Source: Opitutaceae bacterium (lineage in GTDB: Bacteria > Verrucomicrobiota > Verrucomicrobiia > Opitutales > Opitutaceae). From it: a stretch of DNA of 64,000 nucleotides. Positions 34,074 through 42,288 of this stretch are shown here, one piece after another. The notes beneath the pieces are model-generated. The model made no database searches. It was given only the letters and a program-made list of their open reading frames with translations, and was not told the origin of the DNA. The translations under genes were made by a program, and so were the position numbers. Each line of letters opens with the position of its first letter. The stretch's first letter is position 1. The stretch spans positions 6,215 to 70,214 of the forward strand of contig PLXR01000015.1 in NCBI GenBank assembly GCA_003151495.1, read 5' to 3'.

Positions 34074-34100
34074 TAAAGTCGCGTCCCAGCCGGACGATTA
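34074..34100 (+). promoter_or_regulatory. Sigma-28 promoter of the flgM-like/fliS genes
   Basis: TAAAGTCG, 11 nt, GACGATTA. The spacing is exact, with two mismatches in each box. Confidence 0.65.
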
Positions 34101-34170
34101 TGTCTCTAACAACCAACGGCGTTCCCTGTAGTACCCATCAGCGGCAGACCGTCCAAAAGTACGAGAGCCC

Positions 34171-34452
34171 ATGATAAATTCCACGTCCTCATCTGACCGG
34201 GCGGCGCGCACGGACAACGTGCTGCCTCCCGTTTCCAAGACCGTCGCACAGAATCCCGGCAGGGACCAATTCTCGGCGGCACACTCCGCCGTCCTTCACT
34301 CTGCCTTGGCAGCCCAACCGGAAATCCGGCCCGAGGTGGTCGCGCGCGGCCGGGCGCTGGCCTCCGATCCCTCATATCCCTCGCAGGCGATCCTGCGCAA
34401 GGTGGGCGAGGCGATCATGAAATCGCCTGATCTTTCCGAGGACGGTCCGTAA
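34171..34452 (+). CDS. Small FlgM-like protein (candidate anti-sigma-28 factor)
   Basis: This 93-residue protein has a disordered, Ser-rich N-terminal half and a C-terminal half predicted helical (AAQPEIRPEVVARGRALASDPSYPSQAILRKVGEAIMKSPDLSED). The pattern EIRPEVVARGRAL-x-DPSYPS-x-x-ILRKVGE recalls the C-terminal sigma-binding region of FlgM (evR-x-ekV-x-LR...Y). FlgM binds FliA until the hook is complete. A sigma-28 promoter upstream and fliS downstream fit this, since flgM is often in its own sigma-28 feedback loop. The identity is not certain. Confidence 0.5.
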   Translation: MINSTSSSDRAARTDNVLPPVSKTVAQNPGRDQFSAAHSAVLHSALAAQPEIRPEVVARGRALASDPSYPSQAILRKVGEAIMKSPDLSEDGP

Positions 34453-34466
34453 GCCCTAGGACGGCC

Positions 34467-34895
34467 ATGGTCGCCCAAGACTGCGCGCGCATGTACCGCG
34501 CGAACTCGGTACTCACTGCGAGCCCCGGCCAGCTGGTGCTCATGCTTTACGACGGAGCGCTTCGCGCCATGGCGCTCGCCCGGAAGGCGCTGGCGCGCCC
34601 GCCCGAGGATTGGGGGCGCATCGAGGAGGCGAACAACCAGCTTCTGAAGGCGCAGAGGATTTTCATCGAGCTGCAGGCCACGCTCGACATGGAGGCAGGC
34701 GACGGGAAGTTCTCCCAAGAGATGAGCAAGCTCTACGAGTATTACATCCGCAGGCTGGCAGAGGCCAATATGCGCAAGACGGTCGAGCCCGTCGTCGAGG
34801 TCGAGCAGCTATTCGGCCAGGTGCGGGAAGCCTGGGCGGAGATGCTCCGCAAGCAGGATCCGGCCTACACGAAGGGAACACGGAGCGCGGCCTGA
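34467..34895 (+). CDS. fliS: Flagellin export chaperone FliS
   Basis: FliS binds the C-terminus of flagellin in the cytoplasm and delivers it for export. The 142-residue protein has the family signature YRANSVLTASPGQLVLMLYDGALRAM (about 10-35), followed by the helical bundle (NNQLLKAQRIFIELQATLDME; KLYEYYIRRLAEANMRKT). The ATG at 34467 is 14 nt after the FlgM-like gene. Its TGA overlaps the ATG of the next gene by one base, so the two are translationally coupled. Confidence 0.93.
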   Translation: MVAQDCARMYRANSVLTASPGQLVLMLYDGALRAMALARKALARPPEDWGRIEEANNQLLKAQRIFIELQATLDMEAGDGKFSQEMSKLYEYYIRRLAEANMRKTVEPVVEVEQLFGQVREAWAEMLRKQDPAYTKGTRSAA

Positions 34896-35260
34896 TGGAC
34901 ACGCCAAGGCAAACCGCAATACGCCTGCTTTCGGCGCTCGAGGACCTGGTCTGCTGCGAGTCGGCGCTGCTTCGGAGCATGAGCTTCGACGACGCCGTCA
35001 CGATCCAGGAGCGGGCCAGCCCACTCGTGCACGAGCTGGCAAGGCTTGCCGACTGTCCAGGGGTCGCCTCCTTGAAGCCAAGGGTGGCCGCCTTGATCGA
35101 GCGTCGAGTGGAGAGCTGGCGCCTTCTAGACGGGCATCTGGCCCGGCTCCAAAGCAAGCTGGGGGAGGTCCATGCGGCGCGCAGCAGGCTTGCCCGCGTC
35201 GGCCCGGTGTACGGCGCGCGCAGGCCCGCCGCCGAGGTCAGGCTGAACACCGCAGCCTAG
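34895..35260 (+). CDS. FliT-like small flagellar protein
   Basis: This 121-residue helical protein directly follows fliS with a TGATG overlap, the usual place of fliT. The sequence (LLSALEDLVCCESALLRSMSFDDAVTIQERASPLVHEL...LIERRVESWRLLDGHLARLQSKLGEV) fits a small helical-bundle chaperone, but no clear FliT signature is seen. It may chaperone FliD or hook-associated proteins; this rests mainly on position. Confidence 0.5.
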   Translation: MDTPRQTAIRLLSALEDLVCCESALLRSMSFDDAVTIQERASPLVHELARLADCPGVASLKPRVAALIERRVESWRLLDGHLARLQSKLGEVHAARSRLARVGPVYGARRPAAEVRLNTAA

Positions 35261-35262
35261 GA

Positions 35263-35685
35263 TCAGGCCGAAACGGCCGAGTCCAGGGAGGACAGGGCCT
35301 CAGGAGCCTCCGCGGCCACCGAGGGCCTGTCCATGACAGCCGGAGGGCCGCCGAGCCACTCGGCCGCGATCTTTCTCGCCTCGCCTGTCCAGCTGAGCTC
35401 GGGCTTGGAGTAGATGGATCGCGTGATGATTCCCTCGACCCCGGTCCACGAGAGCGCCGCCTTCAGGCAGGGCGAGGAGTCCGCAAGCTGGTAGCCCTGA
35501 AGGAAGATGGTCCCCTTGGGGCTGGCCGTGCCGCCGGCAGGGGCCATCCCGAGCTCAAGGCGGGCAACGCCGACACCGTAGTTGACCGTCCGCGCGCTCG
35601 TCCAGACCCCCTCGGGGGAGGAGGGCTGGTCAGCCTCGATGGAGCGTTCGATGTCGGAGAAAAAGGAGAGCAGGCGAGGAGGCAT
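35263..35685 (-). CDS. Orphan protein controlled by a sigma-28 promoter
   Basis: This 140-residue protein of unknown function is read toward fliS/fliT; the stops are 2 nt apart. It is predicted to be mixed alpha/beta (VNYGVGVARLELGMAP; GTIFLQGYQLADSSPCLKAALSWTG) without signal or membrane segments. The C-terminal tail is Ala/Ser-rich. I do not recognise a family. A near-perfect sigma-28 promoter at 35714-35740 shows it belongs to the late flagellar regulon. Confidence 0.75.
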   Translation of the reverse strand: MPPRLLSFFSDIERSIEADQPSSPEGVWTSARTVNYGVGVARLELGMAPAGGTASPKGTIFLQGYQLADSSPCLKAALSWTGVEGIITRSIYSKPELSWTGEARKIAAEWLGGPPAVMDRPSVAAEAPEALSSLDSAVSA

Positions 35686-35713
35686 GGTTCAAAAGGGGAC
35701 GGCGCTGGGCCCT

Positions 35714-35740
35714 CTATCGGCTCGTCGGGCGCAATCTTTA
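35714..35740 (-). promoter_or_regulatory. Sigma-28 promoter of the orphan gene
   Basis: On the minus strand TAAAGATT, 11 nt, GCCGATAG: one mismatch in each box. The start codon follows 28 nt later. Confidence 0.8.
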
Positions 35741-36002
35741 GGGAAAAATTGGCGAGATTGTGTCTCCGACGCCCGGTGACCGGACTTCGCACAGGCTGTG
35801 GTCCAGCGCGGATGAGAATACCCACTCGAGAAGTGACTGAACCCATTCAGCGCTATGCGGATGCCCTAGGTCCGCCAGGAGCGGCGCTTGCCCGGATGCC
35901 CATGGCACCCTCTCCCGCACTTGTTTTGTTTGAACCCGGCGACTTGGCAGATTAGGCGTATCAGTCCCTGAAGACCCCATCCCATCAGCGTGACGCTGCC
36001 CG
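35741..36002. other. Spacer before the sigma-54 activator gene
   Basis: I see no convincing gene. An open frame on the plus strand (35749-35955) encodes 68 residues without recognisable features. No sigma-28 or sigma-54 element faces the activator gene, and the promoter of that gene is not evident. Confidence 0.4.
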
Positions 36003-37487
36003 ATGTCATTTGAAAAAGTACTAATCATCGAAGACGAGCCGGTTGTCCGCAACTTGCTGATGGAGATCTTCACGCGCCGGAAGTTCTCGGCGACCGTGGC
36101 GGAGACGCTCGGTCAGGCCGAGGCGCTCTTCAACCGCGAGTCCTTTGACCTGGTGCTGCTCGACCTGCGGCTGCCCGATGGCAATGGCCAGAATTTCCTG
36201 GAGCGTCTGGCCGTCCTTCCCTCGCGCCCGCTGGTGGTGATGGTCACGGGATACGGGTCGATCGAGTCAGCGGTCGGGTGCATGCGCGCGGGCGCATTCG
36301 ACTATGTCCTCAAGCCCTTCACGCCCTCGCAAATCGACATCATCATCAAGAAGGCGCAGTCCTACAGGCAGTTGCTGCAGGTGAACCGCCTTCTCACGGA
36401 CCAGGCCTCTGAGGACGAGGGCGCGGTCATCGGGCACAGCCCGGTGATGCAGCGGCTCCGTCAGATGATCGAACGGGTTGCCCCCACGGACGCCACGGTT
36501 CTCATCACCGGCGAGAACGGAACGGGCAAGGAGGTTGTCGCCCGCGAGCTCTACCGCCGAAGCTCCCGACGGCAGAGCCCGTTCATCAAGGTGAACTGTG
36601 CCGCGGTTTCCGAGAACCTGATCGAGAGCGAGTTCTTCGGGCATGAGCGCGGCGCCTTCACGGGGGCAACCGAGCGGAGGGAGGGGCGATTCGAGCTGGC
36701 CAACCAGGGAACGCTCCTGCTCGACGAGGTCAGCGAGATCCCGGCGAACCTTCAGGCCAAGCTCCTGCGCGTCCTCCAGGAGCGCGAGTTTGAGCGGGTG
36801 GGTGGCAACCGGACGATCAAGGTGAACGTGCGCATCATCGCCACCTCCAACCGGGACCTTCTCAGCTACATCGAGAAGGGGGCGTTCAGGCAGGACCTTT
36901 TCTACCGGTTGAATGTGTTTCCCATGCACGTCCCGGCGCTTCGCGACCGGGTCGAGGAGATCCTGCCGCTCGCCGAACACTTCCTGGCCCGGTTCATGCG
37001 CAAGCTTGGCGTCAAAGTGGCCGGTTTTTCCGACTCCGCCCGCAGCTCCATGCTTGTCTACCATTGGCCCGGAAACGTCCGCGAGCTGCAGAACACCATT
37101 GAAAGGGCGATCATCCTGACCGAGGCCGGCAGGACCGTCTCCGCCGCCGCGATGGGAATTCCCAGCACGGGAACGTTTGCCCTGGGCGGCGCGCTGCCGG
37201 AGGAAGATTCATCCGGGGACCCAGACGGGGGTTACCCGGCGGGTGACGGCGGCGAGAACTCTGCCCATGTACCCACTGCGGCACAGGCTACCGACCAGGC
37301 CGATTCCATCCTCAACATTGCCGAACTCGAGAAGCAGGCGATAAAGGCGGCGCTGGAGAAGACCGCGGGCAACCGCACCAAGGCCGCCGAGCTCCTGGGC
37401 ATCAGCATCCGCACGCTTCGCAACAAGCTGCAGGAGTACCGGGGCAACGACGACGTGGTCGAGGTTGGTACAGACGCCGCGGAGTAG
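36003..37487 (+). CDS. NtrC-family sigma-54-dependent response regulator (FlrC/FlbD/FleQ-like role)
   Basis: This 494-residue transcription activator has a receiver domain (residues 3-120; IIEDE, phospho-Asp in VLLDLRLPDGNG, Lys in LKPF) and an AAA+ central domain (about 140-375). The AAA+ domain has Walker A GENGTGKE near 169 and the sigma-54-contacting GAFTGA loop near 216. A C-terminal Fis-type helix-turn-helix follows (about 440-485; GNRTKAAELLGISIRTLRNKL). It would open sigma-54 promoters after phosphorylation. Its cluster position and the sigma-54-type elements before flgB and flhB suggest it controls early or middle flagellar genes, with the hybrid kinase at 16.2 kb as one possible partner (inference). 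Confidence 0.93.
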   Translation: MSFEKVLIIEDEPVVRNLLMEIFTRRKFSATVAETLGQAEALFNRESFDLVLLDLRLPDGNGQNFLERLAVLPSRPLVVMVTGYGSIESAVGCMRAGAFDYVLKPFTPSQIDIIIKKAQSYRQLLQVNRLLTDQASEDEGAVIGHSPVMQRLRQMIERVAPTDATVLITGENGTGKEVVARELYRRSSRRQSPFIKVNCAAVSENLIESEFFGHERGAFTGATERREGRFELANQGTLLLDEVSEIPANLQAKLLRVLQEREFERVGGNRTIKVNVRIIATSNRDLLSYIEKGAFRQDLFYRLNVFPMHVPALRDRVEEILPLAEHFLARFMRKLGVKVAGFSDSARSSMLVYHWPGNVRELQNTIERAIILTEAGRTVSAAAMGIPSTGTFALGGALPEEDSSGDPDGGYPAGDGGENSAHVPTAAQATDQADSILNIAELEKQAIKAALEKTAGNRTKAAELLGISIRTLRNKLQEYRGNDDVVEVGTDAAE

Positions 37488-37527
37488 GGCGCGACACCGC
37501 GTAGCGGATGGGTTTGCAAATAATCCA

Positions 37528-37555
37528 TTAAGGTGCCGCCCGATTGGGCCGATTA
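37528..37555 (+). promoter_or_regulatory. Sigma-28 promoter of the cheX-like gene
   Basis: TTAAGGTG, 12 nt, GCCGATTA. One mismatch in the -10; the -35 is weaker. The ATG is 41 nt downstream. Confidence 0.65.
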
Positions 37556-37596
37556 CGGGCGGGATAGGCCAACTATGGCCTGGCCGCACCTCAATC

Positions 37597-38127
37597 ATGC
37601 CCGCTACCCAGGAGATATCCGAGACCCTCATCCGCAGCAACATATCGCGCGCGGTCTGTGACGTGTTCAAGACCATGCTCAGCCGGAACGCCGAACCTGC
37701 CGTGACGGTCGGCGATGGCGCCATGGCAAGCTGGCCCCCGATACCGGTGGACGGCGACGCCGTCCCGCAGGTCGTCGGAACCGTGGGGTTCATCGGCGAT
37801 GTGAACGGCCTCATCTATCTCTACCTTCCGCTGCCTTTCGCGGAGCTTGTCACCAGCCACCTCCTCGGGATGACGGTGCAGGAGCTAGAGGAGGCGGGGG
37901 ACGAGGTGGTCAACGACGCGATCGGCGAGATCACGAACATGACCGTGGGAAGCTTCAAGAACGGGCTCTGCGACGCAGGATTCCCCTGCAAACTCACCAT
38001 CCCGTCGATCCTGAGGGGCAGCAATTTCTCGATCGAGCCCATCAGCTCGGTAAACCGCTTCATCTACAGCTTCGAGAGCTCCGGCCACAAGGTCGTTGCC
38101 GACATCCTGCTCAAGGCAGGCGACTGA
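37597..38127 (+). CDS. cheX: CheX-like CheY-P phosphatase
   Basis: This 176-residue protein belongs to the CheC/CheX/FliY phosphatase fold. The conserved Glu-x-x-Asn active motif is in DAIGEITNMTVGSFKN (about 108-123), and the GFIGDVNGLIYLYLP strand region is typical of CheX. CheX removes phosphate from CheY-P in chemotaxis systems without CheZ, which fits the absence of cheZ here. I chose the ATG at 37597 (MPATQE). It is followed after 22 nt by the REC-REC-STAS gene, probably in the same transcript. Confidence 0.85.
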   Translation: MPATQEISETLIRSNISRAVCDVFKTMLSRNAEPAVTVGDGAMASWPPIPVDGDAVPQVVGTVGFIGDVNGLIYLYLPLPFAELVTSHLLGMTVQELEEAGDEVVNDAIGEITNMTVGSFKNGLCDAGFPCKLTIPSILRGSNFSIEPISSVNRFIYSFESSGHKVVADILLKAGD

Positions 38128-38149
38128 GCGTCCGAACACAGCCAAGCAC

Positions 38150-39328
38150 ATGCGCAACAAAATACTCACCGTAGACGACTCCAAGACCGTCCGCATCATC
38201 GTGCGGAAGGCGTTCAAATCCTACGACTGCGAGATACTCGAGGCCAGCAACGGCGTCGAAGGCCTGGCCGTCGCGGCCAAGGAGATGCCCGACCTGATCC
38301 TTCTCGACATCACCATGCCCGTGATGGACGGCGTCGAGATGCTCACGCGGCTGAAGTCCGATCCCCAGCTCAAGAACATCCCGATAATGATGCTCACGGC
38401 GGAGGGGGGTAAGGACAACGTGCTGAAGATCGCGAAGATCGGCATACGCGACTACATTGTGAAGCCCTTCAAGGAGGAGCTCCTGATCGAGAAGGCGGGG
38501 CGCATCATCGAGCTCAAGCCCCTGTCGGACGGTCCGACCAAGGTCCGCTCCATCTTTGACGCGGCCACGCTCCTCGTCGTCGAGGATAAGCCCGCGATCG
38601 TCCAGCAGATCCAGGCCGGCCTGAAGCACACGCCATGGGCGGTGCACGGCGTCAGCACCCAGGGTGAGGCGATGGACTTCTGGACCAAGACGCCCCCCGA
38701 CCTCATCATGATCAGCCTCACGCTGCCCGAGGACGCGGCCTTCACGCTCTTCCGCCTCATCCGAAGCAATGTAAAGACGAAGTACACCCCGGTTTTCGGC
38801 CTAGTCGTCAAGACCGAGGCGGGCCCGCTTCAGCAGGCCCAGACGGTCGGGTTTACCACGGTGATCACGAAGCCCATCGACGTCAGTGAGCTCGAGTCGA
38901 AGATCGCCAAGGCGATGAACCTCGATACGTCGCAGAGGTACTTCAAGCTCGAGTCCGACATCCTCGTAATGCGGCTCCCCGAGAACTGCACCCCGGCGGT
39001 CCTGGCCGAGATCAGCAACTACATGAAGCCAAAGCTGGCAGAGGCGGTCGACGCCGGCAACAACAAGGCGGTCATCGACGTCCATCCCCTCAAGTCGGTC
39101 CACATGGGCGTGATCAAGATTTTGATGCTTGCTATGCAGACCTGCCGCGAACTGGGCGTACAGTTCTCCCTGGTTGGCAACACCCAGCTCATCGCCGAGT
39201 GCAAGGGATTCGAAGACACACGCAACTGGGTCTTTCACGACACTCTCGAGAATGCCAAGGCATCGCTGGGCGGGCCCAAGGCTCCCGCCGAACCGGCCGC
39301 GGCCGCGCCCGCCATGGCTAGCGCCTAA
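38150..39328 (+). CDS. Double receiver plus STAS-like signalling protein
   Basis: This 392-residue protein has a canonical receiver (residues 3-115; TVDDSKT, phospho-Asp53 in LLDITMP, Lys in VKPF). A second receiver-like domain (about 138-255) starts VVEDK and keeps the ITKP lysine, but at the phospho-acceptor site it reads LIMISLTLPE, with Ser189 in place of Asp, so it cannot be phosphorylated in the usual way. The last 110 residues look like a STAS domain (VIDVHPLKSVHMGVIKILMLAMQTCRELGVQFSLVG), the fold of anti-anti-sigma factors. It sits after the CheX-like gene and may relay a chemotaxis signal to a partner switch; the role is inferred. Confidence 0.82.
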   Translation: MRNKILTVDDSKTVRIIVRKAFKSYDCEILEASNGVEGLAVAAKEMPDLILLDITMPVMDGVEMLTRLKSDPQLKNIPIMMLTAEGGKDNVLKIAKIGIRDYIVKPFKEELLIEKAGRIIELKPLSDGPTKVRSIFDAATLLVVEDKPAIVQQIQAGLKHTPWAVHGVSTQGEAMDFWTKTPPDLIMISLTLPEDAAFTLFRLIRSNVKTKYTPVFGLVVKTEAGPLQQAQTVGFTTVITKPIDVSELESKIAKAMNLDTSQRYFKLESDILVMRLPENCTPAVLAEISNYMKPKLAEAVDAGNNKAVIDVHPLKSVHMGVIKILMLAMQTCRELGVQFSLVGNTQLIAECKGFEDTRNWVFHDTLENAKASLGGPKAPAEPAAAAPAMASA

Positions 39329-39352
39329 CGGAAGCAGCGTCTACCGGGATCG

Positions 39353-39382
39353 AGGGGCATCGCGCTTGGCGGTGCCCCTTTT
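39353..39382 (+). terminator. Rho-independent terminator after the REC-REC-STAS gene
   Basis: aggggca pairs with tgcccct around an inner cgc/gcg stem, followed by TTTTCG. It separates this operon from the convergent cheW gene. Confidence 0.8.
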
Positions 39383-39483
39383 CGTGCATGGGGCGATCGG
39401 AGTCCGGGCAGTCCGGAGTCGATGCGAAAGGGCGCGCGCTGGCGGGACGGCGCGGACAAGTGGGCCCCGGATGGGGCCTCGGC

Positions 39484-39987
39484 TCAGATCGCCTTGGCGA
39501 TGGCCTGGACCGTCTCAGGGGCGACGACCCGGTCGATGTCGAGGAGCGTCTTCACCTGGCCTTTGACCTTGGCCATGCCGAGCAGATAGGAAGTGTCCAC
39601 GGCGGTCCCGAATTCCGGGGTCGGCTCGATCTCCTCGGCGGGCAGGTTCACCACCTCCTCCACGCTGTCTACGATGAGCCCCATCTGGATCACCTGGTCG
39701 GTCGCCAGCTTGACCTGGACGACCACGATGCAGGTGCGGTCGGCATACTCGGACTTGAGCCCGAACTTGACTCGAAGGTCCACCACGGGGATCACCCGCC
39801 CGCGGAGATTTATGACGCCCTTCACAAAGTCCGGCATCTGGGGAACCGTTGTAATCTTCTGGAGCCGAATAATCTCGCGGACCTTGAGCACGGCAATCCC
39901 GTAAGCCTCATGGTCGAGCACGACCGTTAGGTACTTTCCGGCGTGCTTGCTTGCGATCGGTGCCGATGACGCGTGTGAGGTGCTCAT
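39484..39987 (-). CDS. cheW: Chemotaxis coupling protein CheW
   Basis: CheW links CheA to chemoreceptors at the cell pole. The 167-residue protein has the full CheW fold (about 18-155): YLTVVLDHEAYGIAVLKVREIIRLQKITTVPQMPDFVKGVINLRGRVIPVVDLRVKFG is clear, with the NLRG-x-VIPVVDL signature. It is divergent from cheA, and the two sigma-28 promoters lie back to back (40025-40051 and 40074-40100). No receptor gene is in the window. Confidence 0.95.
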   Translation of the reverse strand: MSTSHASSAPIASKHAGKYLTVVLDHEAYGIAVLKVREIIRLQKITTVPQMPDFVKGVINLRGRVIPVVDLRVKFGLKSEYADRTCIVVVQVKLATDQVIQMGLIVDSVEEVVNLPAEEIEPTPEFGTAVDTSYLLGMAKVKGQVKTLLDIDRVVAPETVQAIAKAI

Positions 39988-40024
39988 AATAGGGTTGGAG
40001 CCAGGCTACAGCCTGACGCAGGAG

Positions 40025-40051
40025 ATATCGTCCGGCCCCGTGGGGTCTTTA
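40025..40051 (-). promoter_or_regulatory. Sigma-28 promoter of cheW
   Basis: On the minus strand TAAAGACC, 11 nt, GACGATAT. The spacing is exact. The ATG is 37 nt downstream. Confidence 0.72.
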
Positions 40052-40073
40052 GGGGAAACACCGCGGCCCGCTG

Positions 40074-40100
40074 TAAAGTTTTACCCGGTAGAGCCGATAG
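40074..40100 (+). promoter_or_regulatory. Sigma-28 promoter of cheA
   Basis: TAAAGTTT, 11 nt, GCCGATAG: a perfect -35 and one mismatch in the -10, the best match in the window. Confidence 0.85.
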
Positions 40101-40130
40101 GGCTAGGGAACAGCTGCCAACCCTTGGACC

Positions 40131-42260
40131 ATGCCCTTAGCCCCTGAATCTTACCAGGCGCTTGACGACCTACTTAATCGTCTCGCCACCGAATCAATCA
40201 TTGCGACCCCGGGGCGCGACGACGGGCTGATCCCCTCCTATAGCCTGCTCGGCGAGCTGCGCGAGCTTTTCGCATCCGAGCCTGCGCTTCGCGACGCCGT
40301 GGTCTCCGTCCACGCGGTTCTCGACAAGCGCCTCGAGGCGGCGCAGCCCTTCGACGAGGTCGCGCTCGGGCACCTTCGCAGCCTGGTGGACTGGCTCCCC
40401 GGGGCCATCGAGGCAGCCAAGTCCGGGAAGGCGCCGACGACGGCGTCCCCGCGGGACATCGCGGCGTCGGCAATGGCCGCGCCCGGGGCGGCCGCCGCGA
40501 CGGAGCGCGAGCAAAAGGACGTTCTTCTCGACCTCAACATGGGCGAGAATCAGGAGCTCCTTAGCGAATTCCACGCCGAGGTCGTCGACCATCTGCAGCA
40601 GATAGAGGCCGCGCTCCTAGTGCTCGACCAGGAACCCGACAACCACGAGTCCCTCAATTCGATCTTCCGCTCTTTTCATACGATCAAGGGGAACGCGGGC
40701 TTCCTCGGGCTCGTGCCGATGCACACCCTTGCGCACGAGGTGGAGTCGCTGCTCGACCTGGCGCGCAACTTCAAGCTCCGGCTCAATCCGGCGATCATCA
40801 CCGAGATCCTGAGGAGCCGCGATGCGCTCCAGGCGCTAACCCAGCAGGTGGGACTCGCGCTTGAGAAGGGGCAGCTGCCGATCGATGTCGTTCCCGTGAG
40901 CCACCTTATACTCGCGGTCAAGAGGCTGGCGCTCGGTGCCGGATCCGCAGCCGTGGAGCCTGCACCCGTGTCAGCGCCGAGCGCGGCCGTTGCCCCGATA
41001 ACGGACGAGGTCGCGGCCCATGCCGAGACCCCCGCGCCCGCGGAGGGCCAGGCCCCGTCGACACCCAACAGCATCGAGGCCCACGCCATGGGCAAGACAT
41101 CGACCGGCCAGACGGTGAGGGTCAACACGGAGAAGGTGGACTCACTCATGGACATGGTGGGCGAGCTCGTGATCGTGCAGAGCCAGCTGATCGAGTCGGC
41201 CCGCGCCATGGGCGCCGACGGCACGCCGCTCAACCGGAACGTCTCGCAGCTGTCGAGGATCACGAAGGAGCTGCAGCACACGGCGATGTCGCTGAGGATG
41301 ATCCCGATAAAACCCACCTTCCAGAAGATGGAGCGCCTCGCCCGCGACCTTGCGCGCAACTTCGGCAAGAAGGTGCTCTTCCGGGTCAATGGTGAGGACA
41401 CCGAGCTCGACCGCACCGTCGTCGAGGAGATCGGCGACCCGCTCGTGCACATGATGCGCAACGCCCTCGACCACGGCCTTGAGCTGCCCGAGCAGCGCGT
41501 CGCCGCCGGCAAGTCTGAGACGGGAACCGTCGACCTGAACGCCTATCACCAGGGGAGCAATATTGTCATCGAGCTCAGGGATGACGGCAGGGGCATCAAC
41601 CCCGACTTCATCCTGAAGAAGGCCGTGGAGAAGGGGATTGTCTCAGCGAGTGCCTCGCTCTCTAGGGACGAGATTTACGCGCTCCTCTTTGCCCCCGGAT
41701 TCTCCACCGCGGAGAAGGTCACGGCCGTCTCCGGACGCGGCGTCGGAATGGACGTCGTCAAGCGCAACATCGAGAAGATGAGGGGGAAGATCGAGATCTC
41801 CTCGGAGATCGGGAAAGGCTCCGTCTTCAAGATTAAGCTTCCGCTCACCATGGCCATCATCGACGGCCTCGTGGTGCGGGTTGGCACGGACAGGTTCATC
41901 CTTCCCTGCACTTCGGTCCAGATGGCGCTCAGGCCCACCCGGGAGTCCATCTCGACGGTCCACGGCCGCGGCGAGGTCATTGATCTTCGCGGGCGCATCC
42001 TGCCGCTTCACCGGCTCCACCGCCGGTTCGGGATCCCGGCGGACGCCCAGCATCCCTGGGAGGGAATCGTGGTCATCGTCGAACACGCGGGCCGCGTCTC
42101 GGCCCTCCTTGTCGACCAGATGGTCAGCAAGCAGGAGGTGGTGATAAAGAACCTCGGCGCGTTCATGCAGGGCCTGCCAGGCATCGCCGGAGGCGCAATC
42201 CTCGGCGACGGCAACATCGCGCTCATCCTCGACCCGGCCTCGCTCCTCCAGGCCGCCTGA
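40131..42260 (+). CDS. cheA: Chemotaxis histidine kinase CheA
   Basis: CheA phosphorylates CheY and CheB in response to receptors. The 709-residue protein has an extra N-terminal region (1-130, helical, ending in an Ala/Pro linker) before the HPt domain (about 140-240; phospho-His183 in FRSFHTIKGNAGF). The dimerisation (P3) region follows (about 320-400; VNTEKVDSLMDMVGELVIVQS), then the ATPase domain (about 405-575; MMRNALDHGLE, DDGRGI, GRGVGMDVVKRNI) and the CheW-like P5 domain (about 580-705). No CheY-binding P2 domain is apparent. The HDOD gene follows in the same transcript. Confidence 0.95.
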   Translation: MPLAPESYQALDDLLNRLATESIIATPGRDDGLIPSYSLLGELRELFASEPALRDAVVSVHAVLDKRLEAAQPFDEVALGHLRSLVDWLPGAIEAAKSGKAPTTASPRDIAASAMAAPGAAAATEREQKDVLLDLNMGENQELLSEFHAEVVDHLQQIEAALLVLDQEPDNHESLNSIFRSFHTIKGNAGFLGLVPMHTLAHEVESLLDLARNFKLRLNPAIITEILRSRDALQALTQQVGLALEKGQLPIDVVPVSHLILAVKRLALGAGSAAVEPAPVSAPSAAVAPITDEVAAHAETPAPAEGQAPSTPNSIEAHAMGKTSTGQTVRVNTEKVDSLMDMVGELVIVQSQLIESARAMGADGTPLNRNVSQLSRITKELQHTAMSLRMIPIKPTFQKMERLARDLARNFGKKVLFRVNGEDTELDRTVVEEIGDPLVHMMRNALDHGLELPEQRVAAGKSETGTVDLNAYHQGSNIVIELRDDGRGINPDFILKKAVEKGIVSASASLSRDEIYALLFAPGFSTAEKVTAVSGRGVGMDVVKRNIEKMRGKIEISSEIGKGSVFKIKLPLTMAIIDGLVVRVGTDRFILPCTSVQMALRPTRESISTVHGRGEVIDLRGRILPLHRLHRRFGIPADAQHPWEGIVVIVEHAGRVSALLVDQMVSKQEVVIKNLGAFMQGLPGIAGGAILGDGNIALILDPASLLQAA

Positions 42261-42288
42261 AGCGCCCGAGCCCAGAAACCCACGCGAC

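Noticed and set aside
35749..35955. A small plus-strand gene before the sigma-54 activator
   Set aside because: No ribosome-binding site, no recognisable family and composition like spacer DNA.
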